Of a DNA stretch of 57,171 nucleotides, positions 50,420 through 57,171 are shown piece by piece. The translations under genes and the position numbers were made by a program. The DNA comes from Bacteroidales bacterium UBA6340 (GTDB lineage: Bacteria; Bacteroidota; Bacteroidia; Bacteroidales; Paludibacteraceae). The stretch covers positions 1-57,171 of the forward strand of contig DJSG01000031.1 of NCBI GenBank assembly GCA_002440265.1. The letters are read 5' to 3'. The number at the start of each line of letters is the position of its first letter. Positions within the stretch are counted from its first letter, which is position 1. The notes below the pieces were generated by a model. It searched no databases and had not been told where the DNA came from. It saw only the letters and a list, made by a program, of their open reading frames with translations.

Positions 50420-51202
50420 ATGGAAAGGACACCCGAACAGATAGAGTATATCCGGTTGCAATCACGTATCACAAAGCGTTTTCATAAGGCTTGTGCGGAC
50501 TATGGACTCATCACCGATGGAGACCATATATTGGTAGGTCTTAGCGGCGGCAAGGACTCGCTGGCGTTGGTGGAACTGTTAGGCAGGCGGGCGCAAGTGT
50601 ATGTGCCGCGTTTTCAGGTTACCGCCGTACACGTGCGCGTAAAGGAGCGTGACTATCAGAGTGATATGTCGTATTTGGAGGATTTCTGCAAGGCAGCGAA
50701 AGTGCCACTCATAGTACGGGATACCGAGATAGCAGATGTTCCTCGCGAACTCATAACGGGAAAAGTGGCGCACAAGCAGAAAGACCCGTGCTTCTTGTGT
50801 GCGTGGTACAGGCGGAAGGCGTTGTTTGAGGCGGCGCAAACGTTGGGGTGCAATAAGATAGCCTTGGGGCATCATAAGGACGATATAGTGGAGACGCTAT
50901 TGATGAACCTTATCTTTCAGGGAAGTATAGGCACGATACCGCCACTGCTGCAAATGGAGAAGATGCCCATACAGATGATACGTCCGCTGTGTCTGATAGA
51001 AGAGAAAGACTTGCAGCGGTATGCAGAACTGTCAGGGTATCAGAAGCAAGTGAAGTTCTGCCCGTTTGAAAAGGAGAGCAGTCGTGCCGAGGTGAAACAA
51101 CTATTGCAACAGTTGGAGCGGCTCAATCCCAATGTACGGGATTCGGTGTGGGGTGCGATGGAGAATATAAAAACAGACTATCTTCCGAAAAAGAAAAACT
51201 GA
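50420..51202 (+). CDS. TtcA-like tRNA-thiolating PP-loop protein
   Basis: 260 residues from ATG 50420, chosen because the upstream in-frame part lies in tandem repeats. PP-loop SGGKDS (42-47), CFLC (Cys124, Cys127) and a later single cysteine (KFCPFEK) match the TtcA family, which inserts sulfur at cytidine 32 of tRNA using a [4Fe-4S] cluster. ALGHHKDDIVETLLMN is the family's central motif. Next to tRNA genes, which may be chance. No promoter is obvious. Confidence 0.88.
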   Translation: MERTPEQIEYIRLQSRITKRFHKACADYGLITDGDHILVGLSGGKDSLALVELLGRRAQVYVPRFQVTAVHVRVKERDYQSDMSYLEDFCKAAKVPLIVRDTEIADVPRELITGKVAHKQKDPCFLCAWYRRKALFEAAQTLGCNKIALGHHKDDIVETLLMNLIFQGSIGTIPPLLQMEKMPIQMIRPLCLIEEKDLQRYAELSGYQKQVKFCPFEKESSRAEVKQLLQQLERLNPNVRDSVWGAMENIKTDYLPKKKN

Positions 51203-51208
51203 TTGGTT

Positions 51209-51577
51209 ATGAATGGATTATATACAGTATTGCTGTTGATTTGCTCGAATGTGTTTATGACATTGGCATGGTACGGGCACCTGAAATTGGGGGAGTTGTC
51301 GTGGTTTCAGAAGTGGCCGATGATAGCGGTGATAGCGTTCTCGTGGGGCATTGCGTTCTTTGAGTACTGCCTGCAGGTGCCAGCCAACAGGATAGGTTTT
51401 GAGGGTAACGGCGGTCCGTTCAGTCTGATGCAACTGAAAGTGATACAAGAGGTTATCACACTGACGGTGTTCGTGGTGTTCTCGATGCTGGCATTTCATA
51501 CGCAGTTGCGGTGGAACCACTTGGTGGCTGCCTTGTGTCTGATAGCAGCCGTGTATTTTGTGTTCGGGTTCAAGTAA
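51209..51577 (+). CDS. DUF486 family membrane protein
   Basis: 122 residues from ATG 51209. Four membrane helices, with SNVFMTLAWYGHLK near the start and FFEYCLQVPANRIG in the middle, the conserved pattern of DUF486, a small relative of drug/metabolite transporters. Substrate unknown. Starts 6 bases after the TtcA-like stop; convergent with the subtilase gene. Confidence 0.9.
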   Translation: MNGLYTVLLLICSNVFMTLAWYGHLKLGELSWFQKWPMIAVIAFSWGIAFFEYCLQVPANRIGFEGNGGPFSLMQLKVIQEVITLTVFVVFSMLAFHTQLRWNHLVAALCLIAAVYFVFGFK

Positions 51578-51580
51578 ACA

Positions 51581-52981
51581 CTACCGAACCATACGTCCAA
51601 GCAGGTCATAGTAGTGTCCGCCACGGAAGATGAGCACTTGTCCGTGGTGCAGCGTCTTTTGCGGGGTGCTGCTCTCTACAGGTATTTGTGGTATATCCGT
51701 GGTTCCGCGGTAAGCAGCCAAAGCATCCGGTATGCCGTAGCCATAGTGGTCGTCGGGACTTGCATAGAGGTGCGCGGAACAAATGATACGTTCCCGTATC
51801 TGCATGGCACTCTCATTGGGCAGGGCAGACCAAAGGCAGGCTGCCATACCCGCAAGGAGCGGGCAGGCAAAGGATGTGCCATTGGAGGCAACTATCTCAT
51901 TGTTGCTTGGTTGGATTAGAGCCGTTCCCCAACCTACGGCACAGACTTCGGGTTTGATACGTCCGTCGGAAGTGGGTCCATACGATGAGAACGGGGCGAT
52001 ATAGCCGTCTGTATCCACGGCTCCTACCGTAAGTATGCTATCCGCATCGGCAGGGGCACTGATGTAGTACCAAGGCTTAGTGCCCTCATTGCCTGCGGCT
52101 ACGATGACCAACATGCCTTTGCGTGCTGCAATGGTGGCTGCGCGAGAGGCACGGTTGCTACGCCCATCCATATCCTGATAGGTGAAGTTGTAGTCGGGAT
52201 TGTCGAACTCGGTATAGCCCAACGAGGTGGAAGAGATATGCACACCCAACGAGTCAGCTAACTCAATGGCTGCCACCCAGTTGTCCAATTCTTTCGGACT
52301 TTCGGTGTCAGCCTCTTCGGTGCGCATGATATAGTACTGCGCACCTGTGGCTGCACCATGGTAGTTCTCCCGAACAGCAGCAATAGCGGACACGCACATA
52401 GTGCCGTGGAAGCCCATGCTGCCAAAGAAGTCATACGGGTCGTCCGTGAGGTCGTAATGCCCAAGTATCCGGGTACGGACAGAGTCGAAAGCCTGTAAGG
52501 TGGTGGCATTCTCGAAACCCCCGTCGATTATCGCCATGCGAATACCCTGACCGTGATAGCCCAAGTTGTGCAAAGGCGGCAGGTTGTACGTCTCTAATTG
52601 CTTGCGGGCATAACCATAGTCTATGGCGGAGGTGGTATCTCTCTGCTGTTTGCGACGGCTGATGTATCTGGGATAAGCCTGTTCATCGTCGCGTGTCTTC
52701 TCGATGTATTGCACAAACGGATATGCCGCTATGCGCTTGGCTGCTGTGGAGTCTGCCTTGACGGTGGCACCATTCATCCAGCGGGAAGTGTGCATGATGT
52801 CGGCACCTGCCTTTTGCAGACTGTCAAGATACGCAGGAGATACGGCATAGTCCAAGGAGTCGAGGGCTATATGGTACGCTTCGCGCATCTCAAGTGCCGT
52901 GGGGCTGAGAGCAATACGGTCGGAACCCGCCTTGTCGGCAAAGGCAACGAAATAAACAGATAGTAAAGAAGTTAGCAACAT
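51581..52981 (-). CDS. Secreted S8 subtilisin-like serine protease
   Basis: 466 residues. Short signal peptide (LLTSLLSVYFVAFA), an inhibitor-like prodomain (about 20-95), then catalytic Asp153 (MAIIDGG), His192 (GFHGTMC) and Ser370 (SNGTSFACP). The C-terminus ends HHGQVLIFRGGHYYDLLGRM plus VR, the short motif shared with two other secreted proteins here. It lies 13 bases after the TSUP permease and is probably read from the same dyad-containing promoter. Confidence 0.9.
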   Translation of the reverse strand: MLLTSLLSVYFVAFADKAGSDRIALSPTALEMREAYHIALDSLDYAVSPAYLDSLQKAGADIMHTSRWMNGATVKADSTAAKRIAAYPFVQYIEKTRDDEQAYPRYISRRKQQRDTTSAIDYGYARKQLETYNLPPLHNLGYHGQGIRMAIIDGGFENATTLQAFDSVRTRILGHYDLTDDPYDFFGSMGFHGTMCVSAIAAVRENYHGAATGAQYYIMRTEEADTESPKELDNWVAAIELADSLGVHISSTSLGYTEFDNPDYNFTYQDMDGRSNRASRAATIAARKGMLVIVAAGNEGTKPWYYISAPADADSILTVGAVDTDGYIAPFSSYGPTSDGRIKPEVCAVGWGTALIQPSNNEIVASNGTSFACPLLAGMAACLWSALPNESAMQIRERIICSAHLYASPDDHYGYGIPDALAAYRGTTDIPQIPVESSTPQKTLHHGQVLIFRGGHYYDLLGRMVR

Positions 52982-52994
52982 ACGGTACTATGAT

Positions 52995-53711
52995 TTAGAC
53001 AGTGAAAAAGAGGTATATGCTCAAGCCTATCATACAGGCAGCCACGATACGCTGGTAGATCTTGGTGTGGAAGCGGCGAATGGTGTGCATGGCTACCATA
53101 TTGCCCACAATCATCGTAACGGCAATCAGGGCACCGTTGAGGAGAATATCCGTATTGACAAGGTCTAACTTGTTGTACACTATAATCTTGATAATGTGCA
53201 TGATACTTGCGGCTGTCGCTTCACTGGCGATATAGGCAACAGGTGCCAAGTCCAAGGTCAGGAAACAGGCTGAGGAGAGAGGTCCTGACAGTCCGAGCAT
53301 ACCATTGACAAAACCCGTGACACCTCCGCCGATGAGCATGGTGGCAGGGCGGTGGGGCAGGTTCATCTTGCCCATAATCTTCATAACAGCAAAGACAATA
53401 AGGAATACACAGAGTATTCTGCCCATCAGTTGCTTGTCCGCAAAGCCGAAGCCGATGGCTCCCAAGGCTGTGAGCGGGGCTGCGGTGATGAGGAAGAACC
53501 CAACCTGTTTCCACGCTATATCGCGCCAGCCCATCAGCACTTTGCTCAGGTTACTGCCCAGTTGGGCAATGGTACAGATGGGTACAGCGACTCCTATGCC
53601 ATAGAGCGAGGTTACTACGGGGAGCAGTACCATGCCGCCACCGAAACCGACGGCTCCCGAAAGGAGTCCTGCAATCAACCCTGCCAATAATAATATCCAA
53701 TTCATACCCAT
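52995..53711 (-). CDS. TSUP-family (TauE/SafE) permease
   Basis: 238 residues, about eight membrane helices in two halves. LLAGLIAGLLSGAVGFGGGMVLLPVV and LIGGGVTGFVNGMLGLSGP are the duplicated glycine-rich family motifs. Members export sulfite, sulfoacetate or related organosulfur anions; the substrate here is unknown. First gene of a two-gene unit with the subtilase. Confidence 0.9.
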   Translation of the reverse strand: MGMNWILLLAGLIAGLLSGAVGFGGGMVLLPVVTSLYGIGVAVPICTIAQLGSNLSKVLMGWRDIAWKQVGFFLITAAPLTALGAIGFGFADKQLMGRILCVFLIVFAVMKIMGKMNLPHRPATMLIGGGVTGFVNGMLGLSGPLSSACFLTLDLAPVAYIASEATAASIMHIIKIIVYNKLDLVNTDILLNGALIAVTMIVGNMVAMHTIRRFHTKIYQRIVAACMIGLSIYLFFTV

Positions 53712-53814
53712 ACCTTACAATACGTTATTATTCTATCGTTGGTAACGCAACTGACTACTACAAAAAGCATACCGAATACACTATTGTAGTCATATGTCAT
53801 CACCAATCACGGTG

Positions 53815-53860
53815 CAAAGGTACAACAATTTTGCTATTTTTGTTGGGAAAGTATTACCAA
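53815..53860 (-). promoter_or_regulatory. Promoter with 18-bp dyad, copy 2
   Basis: On the minus strand: TTGGTAATACTTTCCCAA (53860-53843), 20 bases, TACCTTTG (53822-53815), then CACCGTGATT. Nearly the same as 44986-45041 on the other strand. Drives the TSUP-subtilase unit. Confidence 0.75.
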
Positions 53861-53888
53861 AAATGACAGAAAAAAGAACCTGTTACAA

Positions 53889-53919
53889 ACAACAGAGACG
53901 CACCTCTTTGGCGCGTCTC
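53889..53919 (-). terminator. Terminator after the 734-residue protein gene
   Basis: GAGACGC / GCGTCTC stem (53895-53919); the following T-run on the minus strand is short (GTTGTTTGT). Confidence 0.55.
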
Positions 53920-53942
53920 CATTGTATATTGGTACTTGCGTA

Positions 53943-56147
53943 CTATTCAACTTCTGTACCTGTCACGGTATAGGTCTTACCGTCGCGAATGATGTACAGT
54001 GTACCATCGCGCACAACCTTTTGGGCAGGAACAATAGTATTTGTATTCACATTCTCCACAGCGGTGGCGGATGCATCATACGTGATGTTGACATCCAAGC
54101 CATAGGAGTTCTTGGCTGCCACCTCTATCTTGATTTGCTTGCTGTCGTTATAGGAGACAGTTACCGTGCCCGATACAAGGAAGTACAAGCCGTTAATGCT
54201 TATCTGGTAGTCATTTGTCAAGATGCCGGTGAAAGAGCCTGACAAGTAAGCATTTTCCCCATCCTCTACAATACCTTCCGATGCTGTTACGGTACCCGGT
54301 TGCAAGGTAAGGTCTATCGGATAGACACCGGCGGCAGGCATGGTATCTCCATTGATAACCGCATCTTTTGTATTGAAGTCAAGGCTCAGCATACGGAGGT
54401 CGTCTAACGCCACTGCCTGGAAGTATATCACACCATCTTCGTCATAATCGTCGCCGGCAAAGATTACTATGTCTTCCTGTGTGTAGGTCTTGGACAGGTT
54501 GCCCGTCTCTGTGTCGTAGTCCAAAGCACCTTCTATGGGTTCTACATACTTGTAGGTGGCATTGAATGTGAATACGTACGCCATACTGTCCTCGCTCAGT
54601 ATCATTGCCTTGACAGCATATACGGTGTCTATGTCGGTAGCAGTGATTTCGATAGCAGCATCCAAGGTCTCAAGGTAGATGGTGTCCCCGTTCTCGTATT
54701 TCTCTACGAAGGTATAGTAGTCGTCGATGTTCTCGTCCTCAAGCAGCGAATACGTACCTACGGGGCTCTCCGGTTCTCCCAAGAAGTCTATCTGCATACC
54801 ATATTGGGTGTTGGAGTGGTAGATATAATAGTCCATTGCTTCGTCGTCATACTTCAAAGGTTTCACTTTGTCATAAGCCACACGTATTGTATCTTTGGCG
54901 GTCGGGAGTTCGAACTTAAGGTCTAATTTGTAGCGAATCATATCGTCGCCCAGCATATAGCCCTTTATGGTATTTTCCTCATAGTCAATATCTATGGAGC
55001 CCCCGATAAAGCCTGTAATCTTTTCTCCATGCGCCAAGAAACTGCTCTGGAAGTCCTGTACGGTGTATGTGCCATTGGGTTCGGTAGCAGACTTGAGCAT
55101 GATACTCAGTTCATAATCGGCATTGCTTGCGGCGATGAATACGATACCCAGATAACCTGCAAGTTCTGCGTCAATGCTGAGGTTGCTTGCTGTTACATCT
55201 ATGGTGTCCTTGATTTCGGGCAGCGGTGAGGTGAAGCGCACATTGTACCACATAGTGTCGGTGCCCATCATGCCAAGGTCGATTACGTAGTTGTCCCCCT
55301 CAACAGAGCCGTTCAATGCTGCTTTATCGCCGAAGATTTTGTGATAGGTAGTATCCGTACCGGCAATAGTTGCCACATAGGTCTCTGCCCTGTCCAGTTC
55401 TTCCGCGTTATAGTAACTGACAACCTTGATGTCTGACGCAAGTGCAGAAGCCAGGTACTTCTTGTCCGCGGTAGCACCTTTGACTTGCCATGTAGAATCC
55501 ACCGTGTTGATGTCGAGTTGGGCATTCGGAACCGTGATGTTTACGGTGTCCTTGGGATACAGTTCAAAGTAGGAAACCGTGATATATCCTGCTTTATCCA
55601 CATGGAATTTGCCATCTATCTGAAGTCCTTTGTCCGTGCGGACGAAACTGATATTTACGGAGTCGAACACCACACGTTCCAGTGCAATATCCTCTGTGAT
55701 GATGTTGGTACCCGTCCAACTGGGCACACAATCATCTATGGTATATACGCCGTTCAGTTCTTTGCCTCCATTGGCAATACCCAATGTGATATAGTTCTGT
55801 GCATAATTTCCCATTCCATCATCGAAGACTACATACCACACATCGTAGCCGGCGTACCAAGCGGCTTGGTATGTCAGGTTCTCGCCTACGATGTCGTTGA
55901 ACGAGACGGTTCCCATCGGGTTCTGGTCGTCTGCTGCTTTTTGGTACAAGGGCAGGTTAGCCGGTTTGACATCGCGTTGTGCTTTCTTTGCCCATGCTGC
56001 TTTTTCGGGCAATTGGTGGTCGGGGTTCAACATTCGTTCTGTCTTTGTAGGGAGCGAAACGACCTTCTTGGTCATCTTCGGACTCGGCACAGCCGAAGCC
56101 GCTACGGCAACACTGACTGCCAGCAAAAGAGTAGAAATTTTTCTCAT
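53943..56147 (-). CDS. Large secreted repeat protein of unknown function
   Basis: 734 residues. Signal peptide 1-19 (AASA-VP). The body contains units of about 105-115 residues whose boundaries carry KDT plus a hydrophobic strand (KDTVNITV at 199, KDTIDVTA at 313, KDTIRVAY at 418), each with a later GTY or GVY turn (VYTIDD, TYTVQD, TYSLLED). The last part is IVEDGENAYLSGSFTGIL..YNDSKQIKIEV. It ends VVRDGTLYIIRDGKTYTVTG plus TEVE, the short C-terminal motif. Strand-rich repeats suggest lipocalin-like modules; family not recognised. Confidence 0.75.
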   Translation of the reverse strand: MRKISTLLLAVSVAVAASAVPSPKMTKKVVSLPTKTERMLNPDHQLPEKAAWAKKAQRDVKPANLPLYQKAADDQNPMGTVSFNDIVGENLTYQAAWYAGYDVWYVVFDDGMGNYAQNYITLGIANGGKELNGVYTIDDCVPSWTGTNIITEDIALERVVFDSVNISFVRTDKGLQIDGKFHVDKAGYITVSYFELYPKDTVNITVPNAQLDINTVDSTWQVKGATADKKYLASALASDIKVVSYYNAEELDRAETYVATIAGTDTTYHKIFGDKAALNGSVEGDNYVIDLGMMGTDTMWYNVRFTSPLPEIKDTIDVTASNLSIDAELAGYLGIVFIAASNADYELSIMLKSATEPNGTYTVQDFQSSFLAHGEKITGFIGGSIDIDYEENTIKGYMLGDDMIRYKLDLKFELPTAKDTIRVAYDKVKPLKYDDEAMDYYIYHSNTQYGMQIDFLGEPESPVGTYSLLEDENIDDYYTFVEKYENGDTIYLETLDAAIEITATDIDTVYAVKAMILSEDSMAYVFTFNATYKYVEPIEGALDYDTETGNLSKTYTQEDIVIFAGDDYDEDGVIYFQAVALDDLRMLSLDFNTKDAVINGDTMPAAGVYPIDLTLQPGTVTASEGIVEDGENAYLSGSFTGILTNDYQISINGLYFLVSGTVTVSYNDSKQIKIEVAAKNSYGLDVNITYDASATAVENVNTNTIVPAQKVVRDGTLYIIRDGKTYTVTGTEVE

Positions 56148-56226
56148 AACGTAGTTAATTAGTGATTAGTTAAATAGTTTGGTAAGTCTTTACCTCATTG
56201 CGGGTGTACCTTACCCATATCGTTTG

Positions 56227-56258
56227 CAAAGGTACGCCTTTTATTTTATATGCGCAAC
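56227..56258 (-). promoter_or_regulatory. Promoter of the 734-residue protein gene
   Basis: Minus strand GTTG (56258-56255), 20 bases, TACCTTTG (56234-56227). Confidence 0.75.
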
Positions 56259-56349
56259 ACCGTGCGAAGAAAAAACGGTTTTTCTTATGCAGATGTATAT
56301 TATAATCGCGTTTCAGTATTCAGCGTGAACGGATGATGTCTGTATGTTG

Positions 56350-56368
56350 GCGACGCGAGCCGCGTCGT
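56350..56368. repeat. GACGACGCG palindrome after queE
   Basis: GCGACGCG-AGC-CGCGTCGT followed by CCCCCAAAAG, the same tail as the copy at 18781. Confidence 0.7.
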
Positions 56369-56394
56369 CCCCCAAAAGTGTTGCTCTTCGAGTG

Positions 56395-56985
56395 CTATCG
56401 GATATTGAGATACTTGTGGGTTTGGAGGGAGAGGTGCCACTGAGGGTGACGGAGGATGTAGTTGATGACCTCGGCGGTGTTTTGGCAGGAGCAGGGCTGG
56501 AGATAGAGATGCGTGGCGGGGACTTGCGTTGCCCACTGCTCAACGTCTTGGGGAGGTACGGCGGAAGATGCGTCGGAAGTGTGGGGAAGATAGACGATTT
56601 TCAGTTCGTCGGCATGGGGAAGGATGACGCGGGTGCCCTCTTTGGGTGAGCAGGTAATCCAGTCAATGCCCGCAGGGAGCGGGTGCGTGCCGTTAGTCTC
56701 TATGCAAAGGCGTTTGCCTGTGGTGCGGAGGGCAGCGACAAGAGTGTCGTCCACTTGCAGGGAGGGTTCGCCACCCGTGAGGATAACCAGTACGCGAGGG
56801 TCGTCACTCAAGCGTTGTACCTCGGAGACGATTTCGGCGGCGGTCATCTCGGAGTAGGTGCTGAAGTCGGTATCACAAAACGGACAGCGCAGGTTGCAAC
56901 CGCTGAACCGCACAAAGACTGCCGCCTGTCCCGTGTGGTAGCCTTCGCCTTGGAGGCTGAAGAAGATTTCGTTTACCCGATACAC
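56395..56985 (-). CDS. queE: 7-carboxy-7-deazaguanine synthase
   Basis: 196 residues. Radical-SAM cysteines Cys30, Cys34 and Cys37 are in SGCNLRCPFCDTD; VNEIFFSLQGEGYHTGQ at the start and ILTGGEPSLQ match QueE. It turns 6-carboxytetrahydropterin into the deazaguanine core of queuosine. Other que genes are not in the window. Promoter not identified; the upstream DNA is repeat. Confidence 0.93.
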   Translation of the reverse strand: MYRVNEIFFSLQGEGYHTGQAAVFVRFSGCNLRCPFCDTDFSTYSEMTAAEIVSEVQRLSDDPRVLVILTGGEPSLQVDDTLVAALRTTGKRLCIETNGTHPLPAGIDWITCSPKEGTRVILPHADELKIVYLPHTSDASSAVPPQDVEQWATQVPATHLYLQPCSCQNTAEVINYILRHPQWHLSLQTHKYLNIR

Positions 56986-56994
56986 CTTATAATT

Positions 56995-57171
56995 AAGTAA
57001 TAGTTAATGGTTAATAATTAATACAGCATTATCAGAAATGTAATACTTTCTGTCGGCGGAATCCGGCACTACACATAGCGCATCACACATTACACACTAA
57101 CTGTTAACCATCACCTATTACTTCTTAACTCGAGTTTACATCGGGTTAATAGTATGAGATTAGTATGTGAT
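56995..57171. repeat. Composite intergenic repeat, copy C (inverted)
   Basis: Read on the minus strand from 57171: ATCACATACTAATCTCATAC, then a degenerate hairpin with TTAACCCGATG and CGAGTTAAG, TAATAGGTGATGGTTAACAG, and CATCACACATTACACAC-like decamers, ending in TAATTATTAACCATTAACTA. Same order as copy A at 13410-13500 and further. The element runs off the window. Confidence 0.65.

Overview
This window looks like chromosomal DNA from a member of the order Bacteroidales (phylum Bacteroidota); the family cannot be fixed from the sequence. Evidence: promoters of the Bacteroidota type (TTTG, about 20 bases, TAnnTTTG) occur throughout, and Shine-Dalgarno sequences are mostly missing. Several families are largely confined to this phylum (the DUF3276 PUR-like protein, DUF4494, DUF4295, a DUF3078-like protein, the long form of NusB). 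Secreted proteins carry type IX secretion C-terminal sorting signals. Base composition is roughly half G+C except in the SIR2-like gene (3964-5028), which is clearly A+T-rich.

Layout. 1-1290: 5' end of a secreted CUB-like protein gene on the minus strand, preceded by a cobalamin riboswitch with an intrinsic terminator. 1630-5140: a structured leader, a small T9SS-type secreted protein, a secreted C-type-lectin/FGE-like protein and a solitary SIR2-like protein. 5660-10851: clpP, clpX and a large membrane-bound propeller/LuxR regulator. 10879-13271: glyA-rlmN. 13583-18443: two envelope proteins, tRNA-Pro and topA. 18942-23045: mltG, then wecA-like and ftsY, and the PUR-like gene. 23309-24595: an AAA/DUF4143 ATPase with two operator-like dyads. 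24699-35549: a long plus-strand run (nusB, yajC, YbbR, a sugar aminotransferase, rpoN, a PAP2-like protein, DUF4105, a PafA-like phosphatase, DUF4494, YggS, HAD). 35804-37820: a promoter lying between perfect 22-bp inverted repeats, upstream of a secreted BIG2/chitobiase-like protein. 38111-41394: gltX-recQ. 41691-44957: five minus-strand genes (outer-membrane barrel, MATE, NUDIX, two small envelope proteins). 45126-47040: a lipid kinase and the rpmB-rpmG-DUF4295 cluster. 47122-51577: secreted endonuclease I, an acetyltransferase, TatD, three tRNAs, a TtcA-like gene and DUF486. 51581-56985: a subtilase, a TSUP permease, a large secreted repeat protein and queE.

The genes are mostly housekeeping. 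The unusual content lies in gene expression control and in dispersed repeats. At least four short repeat families fill the intergenic spaces, and copies sit inside coding sequence (rlmN, 41949-42413 and the signal peptide of 44307-44957) and inside a peripheral arm of the riboswitch. The strongest candidates for follow-up are the invertible-promoter candidate at 35804-35970, the cobalamin riboswitch with mutually exclusive 10-bp antiterminator and terminator pairings (809-962), and a duplicated promoter module with an 18-bp dyad in place of the -33 box (44986-45031 and 53815-53860). No CRISPR array, phage, transposase or rRNA gene was seen.
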